Shown here in pieces: positions 33,850 to 43,929 of a DNA stretch of 64,000 bases. Below the pieces are notes generated by a model, which did not search any database, was not told the origin of the DNA, and saw only the letters and a list, made by a program, of their open reading frames with translations. Made by a program: the position numbers and the translations under genes. The DNA lies in contig NW_021167087.1 in the NCBI RefSeq assembly GCF_003711515.1, positions 1,209,246 through 1,273,245 of the forward strand. The letters run 5' to 3'. Numbering within the stretch: position 1 is the stretch's first letter; the number at the start of each line of letters is the position of its first letter. Source of the DNA: Sodiomyces alkalinus F11 (Eukaryota > Ascomycota > Sordariomycetes > Glomerellales > Plectosphaerellaceae).

Positions 33850-33890
33850 CACCTACCCTTAGCTTAGCCTCGTGGTTAGATATCAGTTTA
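33850..33890 (-). repeat. Right terminal inverted repeat
   Basis: This is an exact reverse complement of 28612-28652 (41 of 41). It has escaped the mutation that wiped out the interior. Confidence 0.9.
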
Positions 33891-34998
33891 TATATAGTCT
33901 CGAGTCGAATGCCCCTGTTGATCCGTACCTCTCCACCTATTTCCGTGCAACGATATAGGAGTAACATTAATTACCTACGTTATAACTGAAGCCATCACCA
34001 GTTTGTACGATGCCTGATCACCTGTATCCGATTATCGAGGGATGGCGAAGAAACAGATTGGTGGTCGCGGTGACGGTAGTGAGAAAGGGTGTTGGTGAAC
34101 GGGTGTAGGTACTTATAGCTGCTAATAATTTGTATGTGTGTGGATGTACTTTTACCTAGAAGCATCCCCCACTGTCCTTGGTATGGATACTGTATACATT
34201 TGTTTATGGGTGTCGTTCACCCCTGAGTCCTCTTTGAGTCTATGCCCTTTCTACTGGGACACCGCAGTAATTAAGGGACAGATAGTGACCGATGTCGCGA
34301 GAATAATGTCCGCCACTGTGAGCATGGCGCTCGGAATATTATCACCTGCCCCATGTCCTTAGGTCAGCGATGCCCAATGGAAACAGTTAACAGACCTTCA
34401 GGATGCGAGGGAACGGACTTGCAGCCGAAATTTCCATTGTTGACCGCTGTAAAGCGTCTTCTTCAGTGTGATGATGATGGGTGCTCTTGTGTCGTCAATA
34501 TGCCCAAGCATCCAGTTCCAAGGACCAAGGTTCTAAGCCGAATGTTTCAATAGGGTTGGTCGGTCATCGTCTCCGGTATGCTTGGTGTTGCTCTGGTAAT
34601 ATACTGGATGTTTATCCTTTGCAAGACATTCCACGCCAAAACCAGGGGAAATGCAGCCTAATATATGTATACTTTCTTTCCGACGTCCAATGCTCTTGCG
34701 GATGCACCATGCAATGTATCATCTGACCGTTGGAAATCGGGATGGCAATGTAACCTACCCCATTGATGACGTGTGTGGCTGGTTTTTCTCTCATATCCTC
34801 CCAAGATCAGCTTCTTTCACATTTACTTTCCTGGTCTCGACTCTCACTCAACCATCAGCTCCATTGTTCATGCCAGCCTACGGTCTACCATCCTCGGACT
34901 TCAGATGCCTCATGTGCTCTCACTGGCAAGGATCATTAAGACGATCATTAGCTGAAATGGCACTTTAGGGCTTTCCTCAAGGAGACAAGAACACGTCT
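33891..34998. other. Intergenic, no gene recognised
   Basis: Normal base composition returns right of the TIR element. Short open frames at 34138-34553 have no recognisable motif, and I cannot assemble them into a gene. Confidence 0.4.
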
Positions 34999-35969
34999 TT
35001 AAACGTTGACCTCTAGGGTGCCCTTCAGCTCCAAGACCTTCTTCCACGAATCCCTCGACGCCATGCGCTTATGCCAAGCATCAACATTGGGGTACTCCTT
35101 CAAAGCGTCCTCCGCCGGACAATCCAACATGAGATGCACGAGGCTGTTGTACGACACGAAAGCCATATCGGCAAACGTCATCTTGTCGCCGACCAGCCAC
35201 TCCTTACCCTCCAGAGCCTTGTTCAACACGCCTATAACCCGCCAAACCTCATTCGTATACCGGTCGATGGCAGATTGGACACGCTCCGGGTGGTGCAATC
35301 TAAACCTGCAGAATCATTCGTTTGACCAAAGTACAACACGGCGTCAGGGTCCGGGGAAGGGAAGGGTACGTACCATCCAGCCTGACCAAAGTAAGGACCC
35401 TGACCACTGGTTTGGAAGTAAAGCCATTGATTCACATGATGGACCTCGTTTCCCCCAGGGTATGTCAACGTGTGGTTCTTGTCGTATTCTTGGACGAGGT
35501 AGGTAAGCACAGCGCCGGACTCCCAGAGGACGAGATCCCGGTTAGGATCCTCGATAACTGCCCTTGTTGTTAGTTTTTATTTCTTTTGATCCCCAAAGAT
35601 AGAGACACGCAAGCGGCAAAAGCACATAGCTGCACACTGGTCAAGTACGCACCTGGAACTCGGCCATTGGGGTTGAGATCGGTCAAAGGGGGAGATTTGA
35701 TGGTGCTGGCATGTACCACTTTGAGCTCATACGGAAGGCCCAGCTCCTCCAGGACGAAGACGACCTGGGTGATGAAACATGATACTTAGTACAGTCCACT
35801 GTAATCGACCCTTTTACCCTTGAGACAATGTACCTTCCACGGATTGGGGCCGGCCATCTCCTTAGGACCTGGGGGGACAATTAGGTAAGCACGAGCATGA
35901 GCCTGTGGCGGGACAGGGCCGTTCTGAGGACTTCGTCTCACCGGCCATCCACACGCGAATGGGTTGCAT
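34999..35969 (-). CDS. Glutathione S-transferase (URE2p-like)
   Basis: Five exons, 35969-35942, 35868-35834, 35764-35653, 35557-35374 and 35305-34999, encode 221 aa with consistent phases and four short introns, each with a standard GT-AG. The thioredoxin-fold half shows GPNPWK, VVFVLEELGLPYELK, LNPNGRVPVIEDP and WESGAVLTYLV (the Glu-Ser pair that binds the glutathione gamma-Glu). The helical half shows YFGQAGWF, HHPERVQSAIDRY, ALEGKEWLVGDKMTFADMAF (with the N-capping TxxD) and a terminal KVLELKGTLEV. The enzyme is cytosolic. GSTs of this type occur in fungal aromatic polyketide clusters (for example the monodictyphenone and trypacidin pathways) and in detoxification. Neighbouring DUF1772, EthD and AflR-type genes favour the former here. 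Confidence 0.92.
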
Positions 35970-36578
35970 AATGGCGATGGTTGATACGGTATACCCAACT
36001 GATTTAGGTACCTATGTATTAGGCGGGCTTGGTATCTGAATAAAGTAGGACGCGGGAAATCGATCCGCAGGATGTATTGTAAATTGTGCCTTGATTAGGA
36101 ACTTTATACCTTGAGGTACTCGGTTGTTGATTACCTTACTGGTTGCATACAACGGAGCTCCATAAACGTACGTACCTCAACTGCCTTAAACTCCACAAGC
36201 AAAGTCCGCTCCGCCGAACAAAGAGCCCAAACCTATCTTAGCGAACGGGACAAAACCGCTGAGCCGAATTCGGCGCCAAAGGATCAATATCAGAAATGCA
36301 GACCTGCTTACTACGGCTCAAACAACCTATTTGATCACGCCGACATTATAACATTCAGCCGATACCGTCCCATTGAGCCGACATGGTACCGTTGACCCGA
36401 CCTTGGCCTGCACGCAGCACCGCCAGCCTCTGTTCGTCTTCTTCCCACGTCTTGCCGCCGCCGCCGCCCCCGGCATCCACATCAAATCCTCCGACAAACC
36501 CCGCTCCAACACCGAGCGTCGAGCGACTTTCCTACACCCCGAAAGCCGCGCCGCAGGATTCGCCCTGATGTTCTGGAA
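35970..36578. other. Intergenic
   Basis: This is the 5' flank of the GST gene and 3' flank of the DUF1772-like gene, both on the minus strand. No gene is recognised. Confidence 0.45.
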
Positions 36579-37043
36579 TCAAGCCGACAAAGTCATGGAA
36601 CTAGCAACAATGCAAGTGATCCAGCAGAAAAGATCGACAGTGACGCTGCGGGTAACGTGAATCACCATCCACCGTCGCAGAACGGGCGTCAACCCCCCGT
36701 TCTGCAAACCCTTGATCTGGGACATAATAATGGGGACGAAGCCGAAGTGCGCAGCGGCAAGGGCGGTGCTGGCAATGTACCACCCGAAGGAGCCCTTCGC
36801 GCGGAGGACCTCCTCGGAGGTGGTGGTGAGGATGGCGGTGGTGGAGGCTATGGTGCCGAGGAGCGGCAGGATGATGGCAGGGAGGCCGGTGTTGATCATG
36901 GTGTTCCAGTACGGGGTGATGACCTCTTTGGTGTACGGCTCGACCTTCTTGTTCAGGAAGATTCCGAGGAAGAAGAACTGGTCAAAGGCGAACCATAGTG
37001 ACACCGTGGACGTGATCACCGGCACGAGGTGCAGTATCGACAT
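36579..37043 (-). CDS. Four-helix membrane protein, DUF1772 / anthrone-oxygenase-like
   Basis: A single exon encodes 154 aa with four hydrophobic segments at roughly residues 5-27, 52-75, 87-106 and 130-152. The arrangement, the YWNTMINTG segment after helix 1, and the VLRRWMVIHVTRS stretch before helix 4 (with a conserved-looking basic, Trp, His/Asn, Arg pattern) fit DUF1772. That family includes HypC/TpcL-type cofactor-free enzymes that oxidise anthrones to anthraquinones; many other members are uncharacterised. Location between a GST and an EthD-fold gene supports the anthraquinone-type assignment, but the family call is by eye from topology and short motifs. Confidence 0.7.
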   Translation of the reverse strand: MSILHLVPVITSTVSLWFAFDQFFFLGIFLNKKVEPYTKEVITPYWNTMINTGLPAIILPLLGTIASTTAILTTTSEEVLRAKGSFGWYIASTALAAAHFGFVPIIMSQIKGLQNGGLTPVLRRWMVIHVTRSVTVDLFCWITCIVASSMTLSA

Positions 37044-37963
37044 GATGACTGAGCCTTAACCGGGGAGGAGGTGAGATGGGCTCCTTGGTGTGTGGATGTT
37101 GAGCGTGGGCGTGGGGCTAAGAGGTAGACTTTTTTTTTTTTTTTTTTAACTGTAGAGCAGAAGTGTGGTGTGGAATCTCTTGGTGAGTTGGAACTTTGCG
37201 ATCTCGGGGTGTCTTATGCTCGTCGATACAACATGCCGCCGATGATGGAGGTTCGGTGTGTCACTGCGTGGACAGTGGGGCTAAACCCGCCGCGTGTCGA
37301 ACGATTATAAACGTCGCCCGTCGGACGATCAGAAACTGTCAGACAGCATACACCGTAAAACAGAAAAGGGAAAGAAGGGGAAAGAAAGAAATTAGGAAAG
37401 AAAGAGAGACGACAAATCCCCAACAAAAACTTGACGCGACTCGAAATTGTCCATGTACCTAAGTTACTTTCCCTTTGCTTTTTTGCGTTCAGGGGTCCCT
37501 GCAAGCCTTAAAGCGGGTCAATACCGAGGCCAGGCCCCTGGAAGCTTCTGTACGCGCGTACCTAGTGTACAGCACACGTGCAACGTAAGGTACCTTACGG
37601 AGAAAGACGCCGAGCGGGGCAGTGTTTGTGCGACAATCCTTCAAGTCGGATCCTTAATTAATGGAGAACCTGCCGTTGCTCCCGTGTCAAACTCCGCTAC
37701 CTGTCCCGGAAATACCATCACGGTACATGCGGAGTTTGGTGGCCTCGCCAGCACCTCGTTCACCGGCCCTAGCCAGTACTACCAGTAGCTAAAGGCCGTA
37801 CGAGAGATCGTTTAAAAAACACAAAGCCCAGCCTTCAAGTCACCCTGGCAGTCAAGCAATTCATCCATTGGCCCGCATCTTTGATTTACACTACTTTCCC
37901 GTATCGGAAACAGTCCTACTCACGCCCCCCCGACACACACACACACACTCACCTCATCCCAAA
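37044..37963. other. Intergenic
   Basis: This is a divergent promoter region between the DUF1772-like and second EthD-fold genes. It includes a T18 run (37130-37147) and a short CA repeat (37931-37949) in the EthD leader. No gene is seen. Confidence 0.5.
37130..37147. repeat. Poly-T run (18)
   Basis: Eighteen consecutive T bases about 90 bp upstream of the DUF1772-like start codon. Confidence 0.95.
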
Positions 37964-38476
37964 ATGGCTTCCCGCGACGTTCTCAAGGTGTCTGCCTTGC
38001 ACTACAAGGATGCTAGTAAGACGGACGAGGAGTTCGAAAAGCACGTCCACGAGAACATCAACCCTGCCTGGGTGCAGCTTGTCAAGAGACACGGCGTTTT
38101 CAAATACGCGGTGGTCAGTGTTCCCTCTCAAGCTTGCCAAGACAAAATAACCCTTCATTATTAGGTGGTTGCATTGGTATTGAGCACAGCTGACGCGTCG
38201 ACCATTCTGTGGCGTCAGGCCTTCTGCCCTAGCATCATCTCCGCCAAGCTTGCGGAGAAAGTGGAGAAGACCCGCCCGGGCTGGACCGTCATTAGCTCCC
38301 ATGCGGTTCTGACCTACTGGGTTCGCGACATCGAGCATATGCTGGCCCTGACCGCCGATGAGGGGTACAAGGAACTCGGCCGAACGTCAGAGGTGGGCTG
38401 GATTGATTCCACCAAGGGCGAAGTCATGGTCGGATACGAGAGGGTTTACATCGAGAACGGGGAGATTCTCGATTAG
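37964..38476 (+). CDS. EthD-fold protein, decarboxylase-like
   Basis: Two exons, 37964-38113 and 38219-38476, encode 135 aa. The intron (donor GTCAGT, branch CTGAC, acceptor GTCAG) joins VKRHGVFKYAV to AFCPSII. The single EthD domain shows KDASKTDEEFEKHVHENINPAWVQL near the start, a PGWTVISSHAVLTYWVRDIEHML central strand-helix, and VGWIDSTKGEVMVGYERVY at the end. This resembles the EthD decarboxylases of atrochrysone/emodin-type pathways (TpcK, MdpH class). The gene lies between the DUF1772-like gene and an AflR-type regulator, the same company those decarboxylases keep. No signal peptide is visible. Its relation to the first EthD gene at 23179 is distant. Confidence 0.78.
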
Positions 38477-39990
38477 AACCCCCCCAAGAACTTGAGGCGC
38501 TGCGACGGGCTCTGGGCATGGAAGAACAAGCGGACTTTGGGGGCATGGGCGGGAAACGACGTGTTCCGGTGTTCTGGCCACGAAAGCACAGGCGGACTTT
38601 GGGAGCGAAAAACGGGAAACAGGACCTTGGGAGCCGAGAAGGAAGCTTGACTGCAGATGAACAAGATGCGGGTACACGTACATACCTTAGGAGGTGGCAC
38701 GGTTCACGATTCACCCCCTGCATATGGTTACGTAACCCCCCTCCGCAATGCCTCCTTTGGGATTCCGCTGGCCAACCGGATGTATAGCCAGGCACCAGGG
38801 GCTCATAGGGGGGGCCCCCTGACCTCACTCACTGCCACTCTCGCTTTTTCGTGATTACACTTACAACGTACCTTACCTAATATCTACAAAGTACACAACC
38901 AGACTCTACTACCTTACCCTCCCTACCTTATACACCTCTTTGCTCCGTGCCTCGTACAACATATTGTAGGCAACGTGTCTGTACAATAAGATCATGCGAT
39001 GTAGATAGTCCCAAGCCACTGGTTCAACAATTTTTATTCAACGTTCCAAATTTCCAATGGCATCTACCTATGCTGACCACGTCGCACAGGCATCCGAGGC
39101 GAATTTGGCAGGTCTTGACCATTGTTCCGGCTGCATGGAGACCCGACACTAGTCTTGGACCCCCCACCCCTTACCGCGCTGCTAGGTCTTTGCTGTCTGG
39201 TATCTTGGCAATGTAACTTAGCACGACATTGGTCCAGCCTTAGAAGACCCTTCCTTACCCTGCTCAGATCCCGAGATTCCGCGGGAGGCCGTCAAGGTAC
39301 GAGCCAGGCCCTATCCATGCATACTTGCCTTATGCCGATCGTACGGTGAGCACGTTTGCTGGCTATGTGATGAAGGGAAGATCCCGCTCTGTGGCTTCGC
39401 TTCAGGCACGAGGATTTAGGCTAATGCCAAGTGTCTGCTCCAGCCAGAGCAGACGGTACCTACCTGCTAAATATGATGTGTAGCTAAAGCCTAGGCTGGG
39501 GAATAAAGTTATACTCGAAGATATTTTGGCCACTATATTCGTATTCTGAGTTAGACAATAGCAGGAGGTAAAATAGTCTTAGAACCCTCGTCTTCCTCTA
39601 TAACAGTTAGTATAGTATACTGTATTACCTGGTACACCAAGTAGTAGATAATATACTTAAAGACACAAACCTATTTTAAGAGTTAAGGTATTTATAGTCA
39701 AACGACCCGAAAGCCGTTGAGCCTTATAAACCTGCTCCCAAGACTAGTAAGCCATCGTAGCTTGACCACTTGTTGAGTTGTGTGTACGTATTCCACTATC
39801 GGCCGGCCCCAGACTCCCAACTGCATGAAGACCCCTGCCCTGGCTCGCCCGCCTGGGCGGAGATAGTGAGCTGAGCGCTTAAATACGCACGGTTGACGTT
39901 TCCACGTTGGACGAAGATGGCACTGTATTTCTGGGTGACAGTACCCGCCATTTATTGCATGCGATCCACTATCAAGACCTGCCTCCAACA
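38477..39990. other. Intergenic
   Basis: This is the 3' flank of the EthD-fold gene and promoter region of the regulator. A short AT-rich patch at about 39460-39710 looks like mutated repeat sequence. No gene is recognised. Confidence 0.45.
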
Positions 39991-41385
39991 ATGACAAAGA
40001 TGTACCCAATGTCCGACGTCGACGGTGGTATCGCTGGCATGCCACTTCGACAAACATGTGACCGATGCCGCTATCTCAAAGTCCGATGCGAAAAGGACAG
40101 CGGCAGTCCCTCTGTCCGCTGCGTGCGGTGTTCAAAGGCCGGGGCTCTTTGTATACGCAACCGTAAGTTGGAACTTGGATGCCCGACGCATGTTTGTTGT
40201 TGGGGCCGTTGGCTTTTGATTTTCCCTCGCAGAGTCGGCAGTTCGCCGATGTTGGGTAGTATTAACAGGGGAACAGCACGCCAACGGAGTGGACGCCCAT
40301 TGTCCAACAACTCGCTTCACACTGGCTCCAGAGATTTGCGGTCCAACTCGAGTTCAAACTCAAGCTCCAGCTTGAGCTTGGACTTTTGCAACGACGGACC
40401 GTCCCAGAAATGGCCTTCTCGCACGGCGGCGGTGTGCGCTGATACGACCTTGCGGAGCTCGCTGGAGCCTTCTAACGATCTTTCTTGGCTCAACGCGAGA
40501 TCCATCACCTCGTTCCAAGCAATCGAGCAGTTTATGGAGTACGGGGAAGACACCAACAATGTGCCTTCGTTTGACCCTGATATGGCTCTAGAACACGGAC
40601 TCGAATTCCTGGCAGATGGGAGCCATGGGACCATGCTTGACCAAAGCCCGGGACCAGAGAGTAGCAGCAGCAGCACAAGGGATGCCATGGAGACGGACAT
40701 ACGAGAGTTGACAGAACTGAGTCTCCGAGCCCATCGAATCACAACAGATGCCGGGACTCCTTCTACGGATGAGCTGTTCGCGATGACACAGTCGGCTCTG
40801 AAGGTTCTCGCGCGAATCACCTCTACGGTACAGCAGCAGCAGCAGCAACAGCAGCAGCCCAACGAGGTCTCCGCCGTCCCCGGCAATGGAGACCAGGACC
40901 CTCAACCCGCGGTGCAGCATGGCCCCTGGATGGCAATCAGTCTTGTGCTACAAGCAGTCTCCGTGTGCGAGCAGATCTACGAGATGTTCGGCCACGCCTG
41001 CTCGGTGCTTCAAAGCGAGCTTGAGCCGGACGTCCAACACGGCAGCGGCAGCGGCAGCGGCAGTGACGCGAACGATCACAGGATGTCGGATGCACGGGCC
41101 GTCATGACTGTCGAGCTCATAAACTACCTGTTCGAAAAGTTGAGCCGCGCCCAGAGACAGCTGCTCGCCGCCGCGTTGACCGCCGATGACGCCTCCGCAA
41201 ACAGCCTGGACGACATGACCCCAGAAGACTCCATCACGAGTCTCTCGGTACCATCGGACGCATTGTCGAGGTGCTCCACAAGCGTAATACCGATCCTGAG
41301 GGACAGAGCTCACGGGAAGCACCCGCAACTCCAGAAATGTATCCAGGCTATCAGGGATTTAACTCGGAACAAGGATTGTATATGA
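39991..41385 (+). CDS. Zn2Cys6 transcription factor, AflR type
   Basis: Exons 39991-40162 and 40235-41385 encode 440 aa. The 72-bp intron (donor GTAAGT, acceptor GCAGAG) does not change the frame, so an unspliced form would also read through. The zinc cluster is N-terminal: CDRCRYLKVRC, then CVRCSKAGALC, with spacing C-x2-C-x6-C-x10-C-x2-C-x6-C (residues 23-54). A Ser-rich stretch follows, then a Gln run near the middle (CAG repeats at 40830-40857), then a helical C-terminal region with VLQAVSVCEQIYEMFGHACS typical of the AflR family. These regulators switch on aromatic-polyketide clusters and are often encoded inside them. It may control the GST/DUF1772/EthD genes, the PKS-NRPS cluster, or both. 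The first ATG is at 39991; ATG at 40039 is also possible. Confidence 0.88.
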   Translation: MTKMYPMSDVDGGIAGMPLRQTCDRCRYLKVRCEKDSGSPSVRCVRCSKAGALCIRNRKLELGCPTHVCCWGRWLLIFPRRVGSSPMLGSINRGTARQRSGRPLSNNSLHTGSRDLRSNSSSNSSSSLSLDFCNDGPSQKWPSRTAAVCADTTLRSSLEPSNDLSWLNARSITSFQAIEQFMEYGEDTNNVPSFDPDMALEHGLEFLADGSHGTMLDQSPGPESSSSSTRDAMETDIRELTELSLRAHRITTDAGTPSTDELFAMTQSALKVLARITSTVQQQQQQQQQPNEVSAVPGNGDQDPQPAVQHGPWMAISLVLQAVSVCEQIYEMFGHACSVLQSELEPDVQHGSGSGSGSDANDHRMSDARAVMTVELINYLFEKLSRAQRQLLAAALTADDASANSLDDMTPEDSITSLSVPSDALSRCSTSVIPILRDRAHGKHPQLQKCIQAIRDLTRNKDCI

Positions 41386-42515
41386 GAAAGACACATGCAT
41401 TGACCTTGGCTGGCAAAAGGAAAAAAAGGTGTTACGAGTTACAACCCAACATTCTCTGGAGTTATCAAATAATTAGAGTAATAGAATCGTCGTGGGACAG
41501 ACTCTTGACCCCTTTTCTGCTTCCACAGTTCCACAGTTCTACCCACGTCGCCGCGTTGTCGCGTTGTCACGCTAGCAAGCCGTAAAACTCCGTAAAACGT
41601 CCGAGCCGCGTCTACCGGAGCCTTATATCAAACAGTACGTGTATTCGGTCTAGTGACCCAAGATCAATATCTATCCGTGTTACATTTGTCTCTGGAAGCC
41701 CTTCTATTCTAGCCCTAAGGGGCTTAGTTACTGTATCCAGTGGGTACTATCCACAAGCAATCTTGAGACCCTTGAAAGCTTGACAATGCATGCCTGTCTC
41801 GGTCCGACGCAGCCGAGGCCACGCGTTTGACGTGGGGTAGGAATGCCGGTTAGCAAGCGCAGAGTCCAGTCTTCTACAAGACCAGGTACGCGAAACGGCT
41901 TAGCAGATCTGCCTGCGTGGACATCCCTACAGCTACAGTTTGATATAATCAAATTCCTTACATAATGAGCAGACGCCTTCAGCTCAACACACCCCCCTCA
42001 GACCGGCGAGTATAGGCTTAGTCTATACAGTCTAACAGCCCATACCTTAGCCCTATCGTCAGATTTTGCCTTCCTTCTGATCCTTCCATTCAGATTTTCC
42101 TCCATCGGGGAGAGGGGAGAGGTCGGAGCTGGACTAGAGAATTTTGCCCTGACCAGAGCCAGCACTAGGACAGAGATATTTCTGTCAACATAAAGTTCTA
42201 AGACTGTCGACAGTCTGGCAAGTTATTGGGATTTGTCATATACCTCCCAAACCCGGGTAGGTATCCTTTTTGTTTCTGTCCTGATTGCTGGCTAGTTCGT
42301 TACGGTTCTTTCAGTAACTACCGACGTCTGAAGGATGCCACCACACGTGCTCTGTGATCGTTTATTGCCAGCAACCCGACCACTGATGCCAAAATCAATG
42401 CCCCAACGACCCCGAAGACTCAATCCCCCTTTCACACCTTTTGGTGCATCATCTTATGCAGGCTTTAGTAGCAAAAGACCCAGCATAGACACAAAGAGGC
42501 AGGCTTCGTGTTCTC
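41386..42515. other. Intergenic between convergent genes
   Basis: This is shared 3' flank of the regulator and the metallopeptidase gene; I recognise nothing in it. Confidence 0.45.
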
Positions 42516-43929
42516 TTAGTCCCTGAAAATACGAGGCACCCAGGAGAGTCCTCGCTTTTCGAGACCAGGGTAGTGACGAAGTCGACCACGAGGAAGCTTC
42601 TCAATGCGCTTGATGTAGTCGTGGTCCAGGGCGTAGGCTTTCTTCCCATCGTGAGGGTTTCCCTCCATGAAGAGGGCAAGCTTTCCAAAGAAGGCTACAA
42701 GATGTGTGTCTCCAGTCAGAAAAGAACTTTGTCCCGGTAGAACTGAGAGAACTGTGAAAAGATTGTAAAAGCAATGACAAGTAATGGACAACGAACCATA
42801 GCTATCGGCGTTGAAAGCCGTGTTCTCTTCATCCTGCATGACGACGGATTCCCAGCCGCCGGTCTCGGCCGTATCGGGGTCTTCGTCCTCGTCATCATTC
42901 CATTCATGGTCGTCGTGGAGGTAGCGAGGAGTGTGGGTGAGCTGGACAGCAGGCCAGAGTTATTGTTCCATTGAGTCTAACAAGGGAGAAGAGGGACAGG
43001 GCAAGAAAAGCGTACCTCGTGCAAGATTGTATGCGACAGCGTATCAAACCAATCCACCGAGGACTTATCCTTGAGCCGTCCGAGACGCATCAGGTCATTG
43101 TGGGTGAGAGGAATCGGCATCTCGGGCTTGCCACGGAGGCGGGCCAGGTTGAAGGCGTGGTCACAGAGCGTGATGACCGAGACGTCCCCCTTGTTGTCTT
43201 CATCGGGCACATTGGGGGTACGGTGGTGCGTCTCAAAGGCAGCAAGGTTGTCCATGCCGCTGGAGGAGCACGTGAAGTCGGTGGCAACGCTGTTGATGTG
43301 GTCGATGAACTGATTTTCGACCGGGTGGTAGATGAAGCGGCTCGAGTTGTCGCAGTAGAACCGGACGTTGGAGCCGACCCGTTCGCGGGTCTCCTCCCAG
43401 TCGTTGCCGATGCTGGTGAGGGTGTCTATTACATTCCGAGTTCCGTATGTTAGTCTTGCTATCCCCTGTCGCGGCGTTGGGATCTGAAGGGGGAGAGAAC
43501 GAGAAGGAGAGGAAGAGCACGAGACTAAAAGCCAAAGCAGAGAGAAGAAGCAAAACATAGACTCTTACCCTTGACAACATTCTTGACCGTATCGAAGCCG
43601 ATACTTTTGTACTTCTCCCGCCACTCAGGACCGCGACGGATGGTCCTCGTCTTGCCAGGGTCATCGGTGAAGATGTAGTTATAGGCGCGAGCCAACTCGA
43701 GGTTTTTGCCTTTGCCATGAAGGTTTAGCTTGTCAATACGACGGCCGGCAATCCGGGCCATGCGGAAAGCCTCCTTGAAGGCACCCCCATCTCGGAGGTT
43801 AACGGTCTTGCCAGGACCAGCAGGGTATTCCAGGCAGGACTTGTCAACCCAGTATGTCAGAGACATAACAGGGGCAACAGCCACAGCCAGGGAAGCGAGA
43901 ACGGCAGTGAGGTGCTTGACGCGCACCAT
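42516..43929 (-). CDS. Secreted zinc metallopeptidase-like protein (HExxH, aspzincin-like)
   Basis: Four exons, 43929-43569, 43425-43016, 42941-42797 and 42694-42516, encode 364 aa in consistent phase. A signal peptide is evident at the N-terminus (MVRVKHLTAVLASLAVAVA, cleaved before about residue 24). The third exon begins exactly within the zinc motif: exon 2 ends ILHE and exon 3 starts LTH, giving HELTH. Downstream, the segment NADSYAFFGKLALF matches the NADxYxxF helix that follows the active site in M35/aspzincin peptidases. The residues between are unusually acidic (HDDHEWNDDEDEDPD), and a clear GTxD motif for the third zinc ligand is not seen. The protein is probably secreted; substrate unknown. 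It is not obviously related to the biosynthetic genes. Confidence 0.85.

Larger units (their letters stand above)
28612..33890. mobile_element. 5.3-kb AT-rich TIR element, heavily RIP-mutated
   Basis: Perfect 41-bp inverted repeats (starting TAAACTGATATCTAACCACG) mark both ends at 28612-28652 and 33850-33890. The outermost TA at each end could be a TA target duplication. The whole interior is poor in CpA/TpG, rich in TpA, and has no open reading frame of 60 codons or more on either strand for over 5 kb, which contrasts sharply with the GC-rich flanks. A 23-bp inner part of the left repeat (28636-28658) recurs inverted at about 33807-33829, so the right end carries a partial duplication. The transposon superfamily cannot be assigned because coding sequence is destroyed; only one short charged relic (32069-32230) is readable. 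It separates the PKS-NRPS genes from the GST/EthD/regulator genes. Confidence 0.75.

Noticed and set aside
28612..33890. Element considered as an LTR retrotransposon or Starship
   Set aside because: The terminal repeats are inverted, not direct, and only 41 bp; no tyrosine-recombinase captain gene is visible and the size is far below Starship range.
34138..34553. Possible small gene right of the TIR element
   Set aside because: Two short frames with no recognisable motif, no convincing splice signals and no family resemblance.
36373..36660. 95-aa plus-strand open frame
   Set aside because: It overlaps the 3' end of the DUF1772-like gene on the other strand and has no family features.
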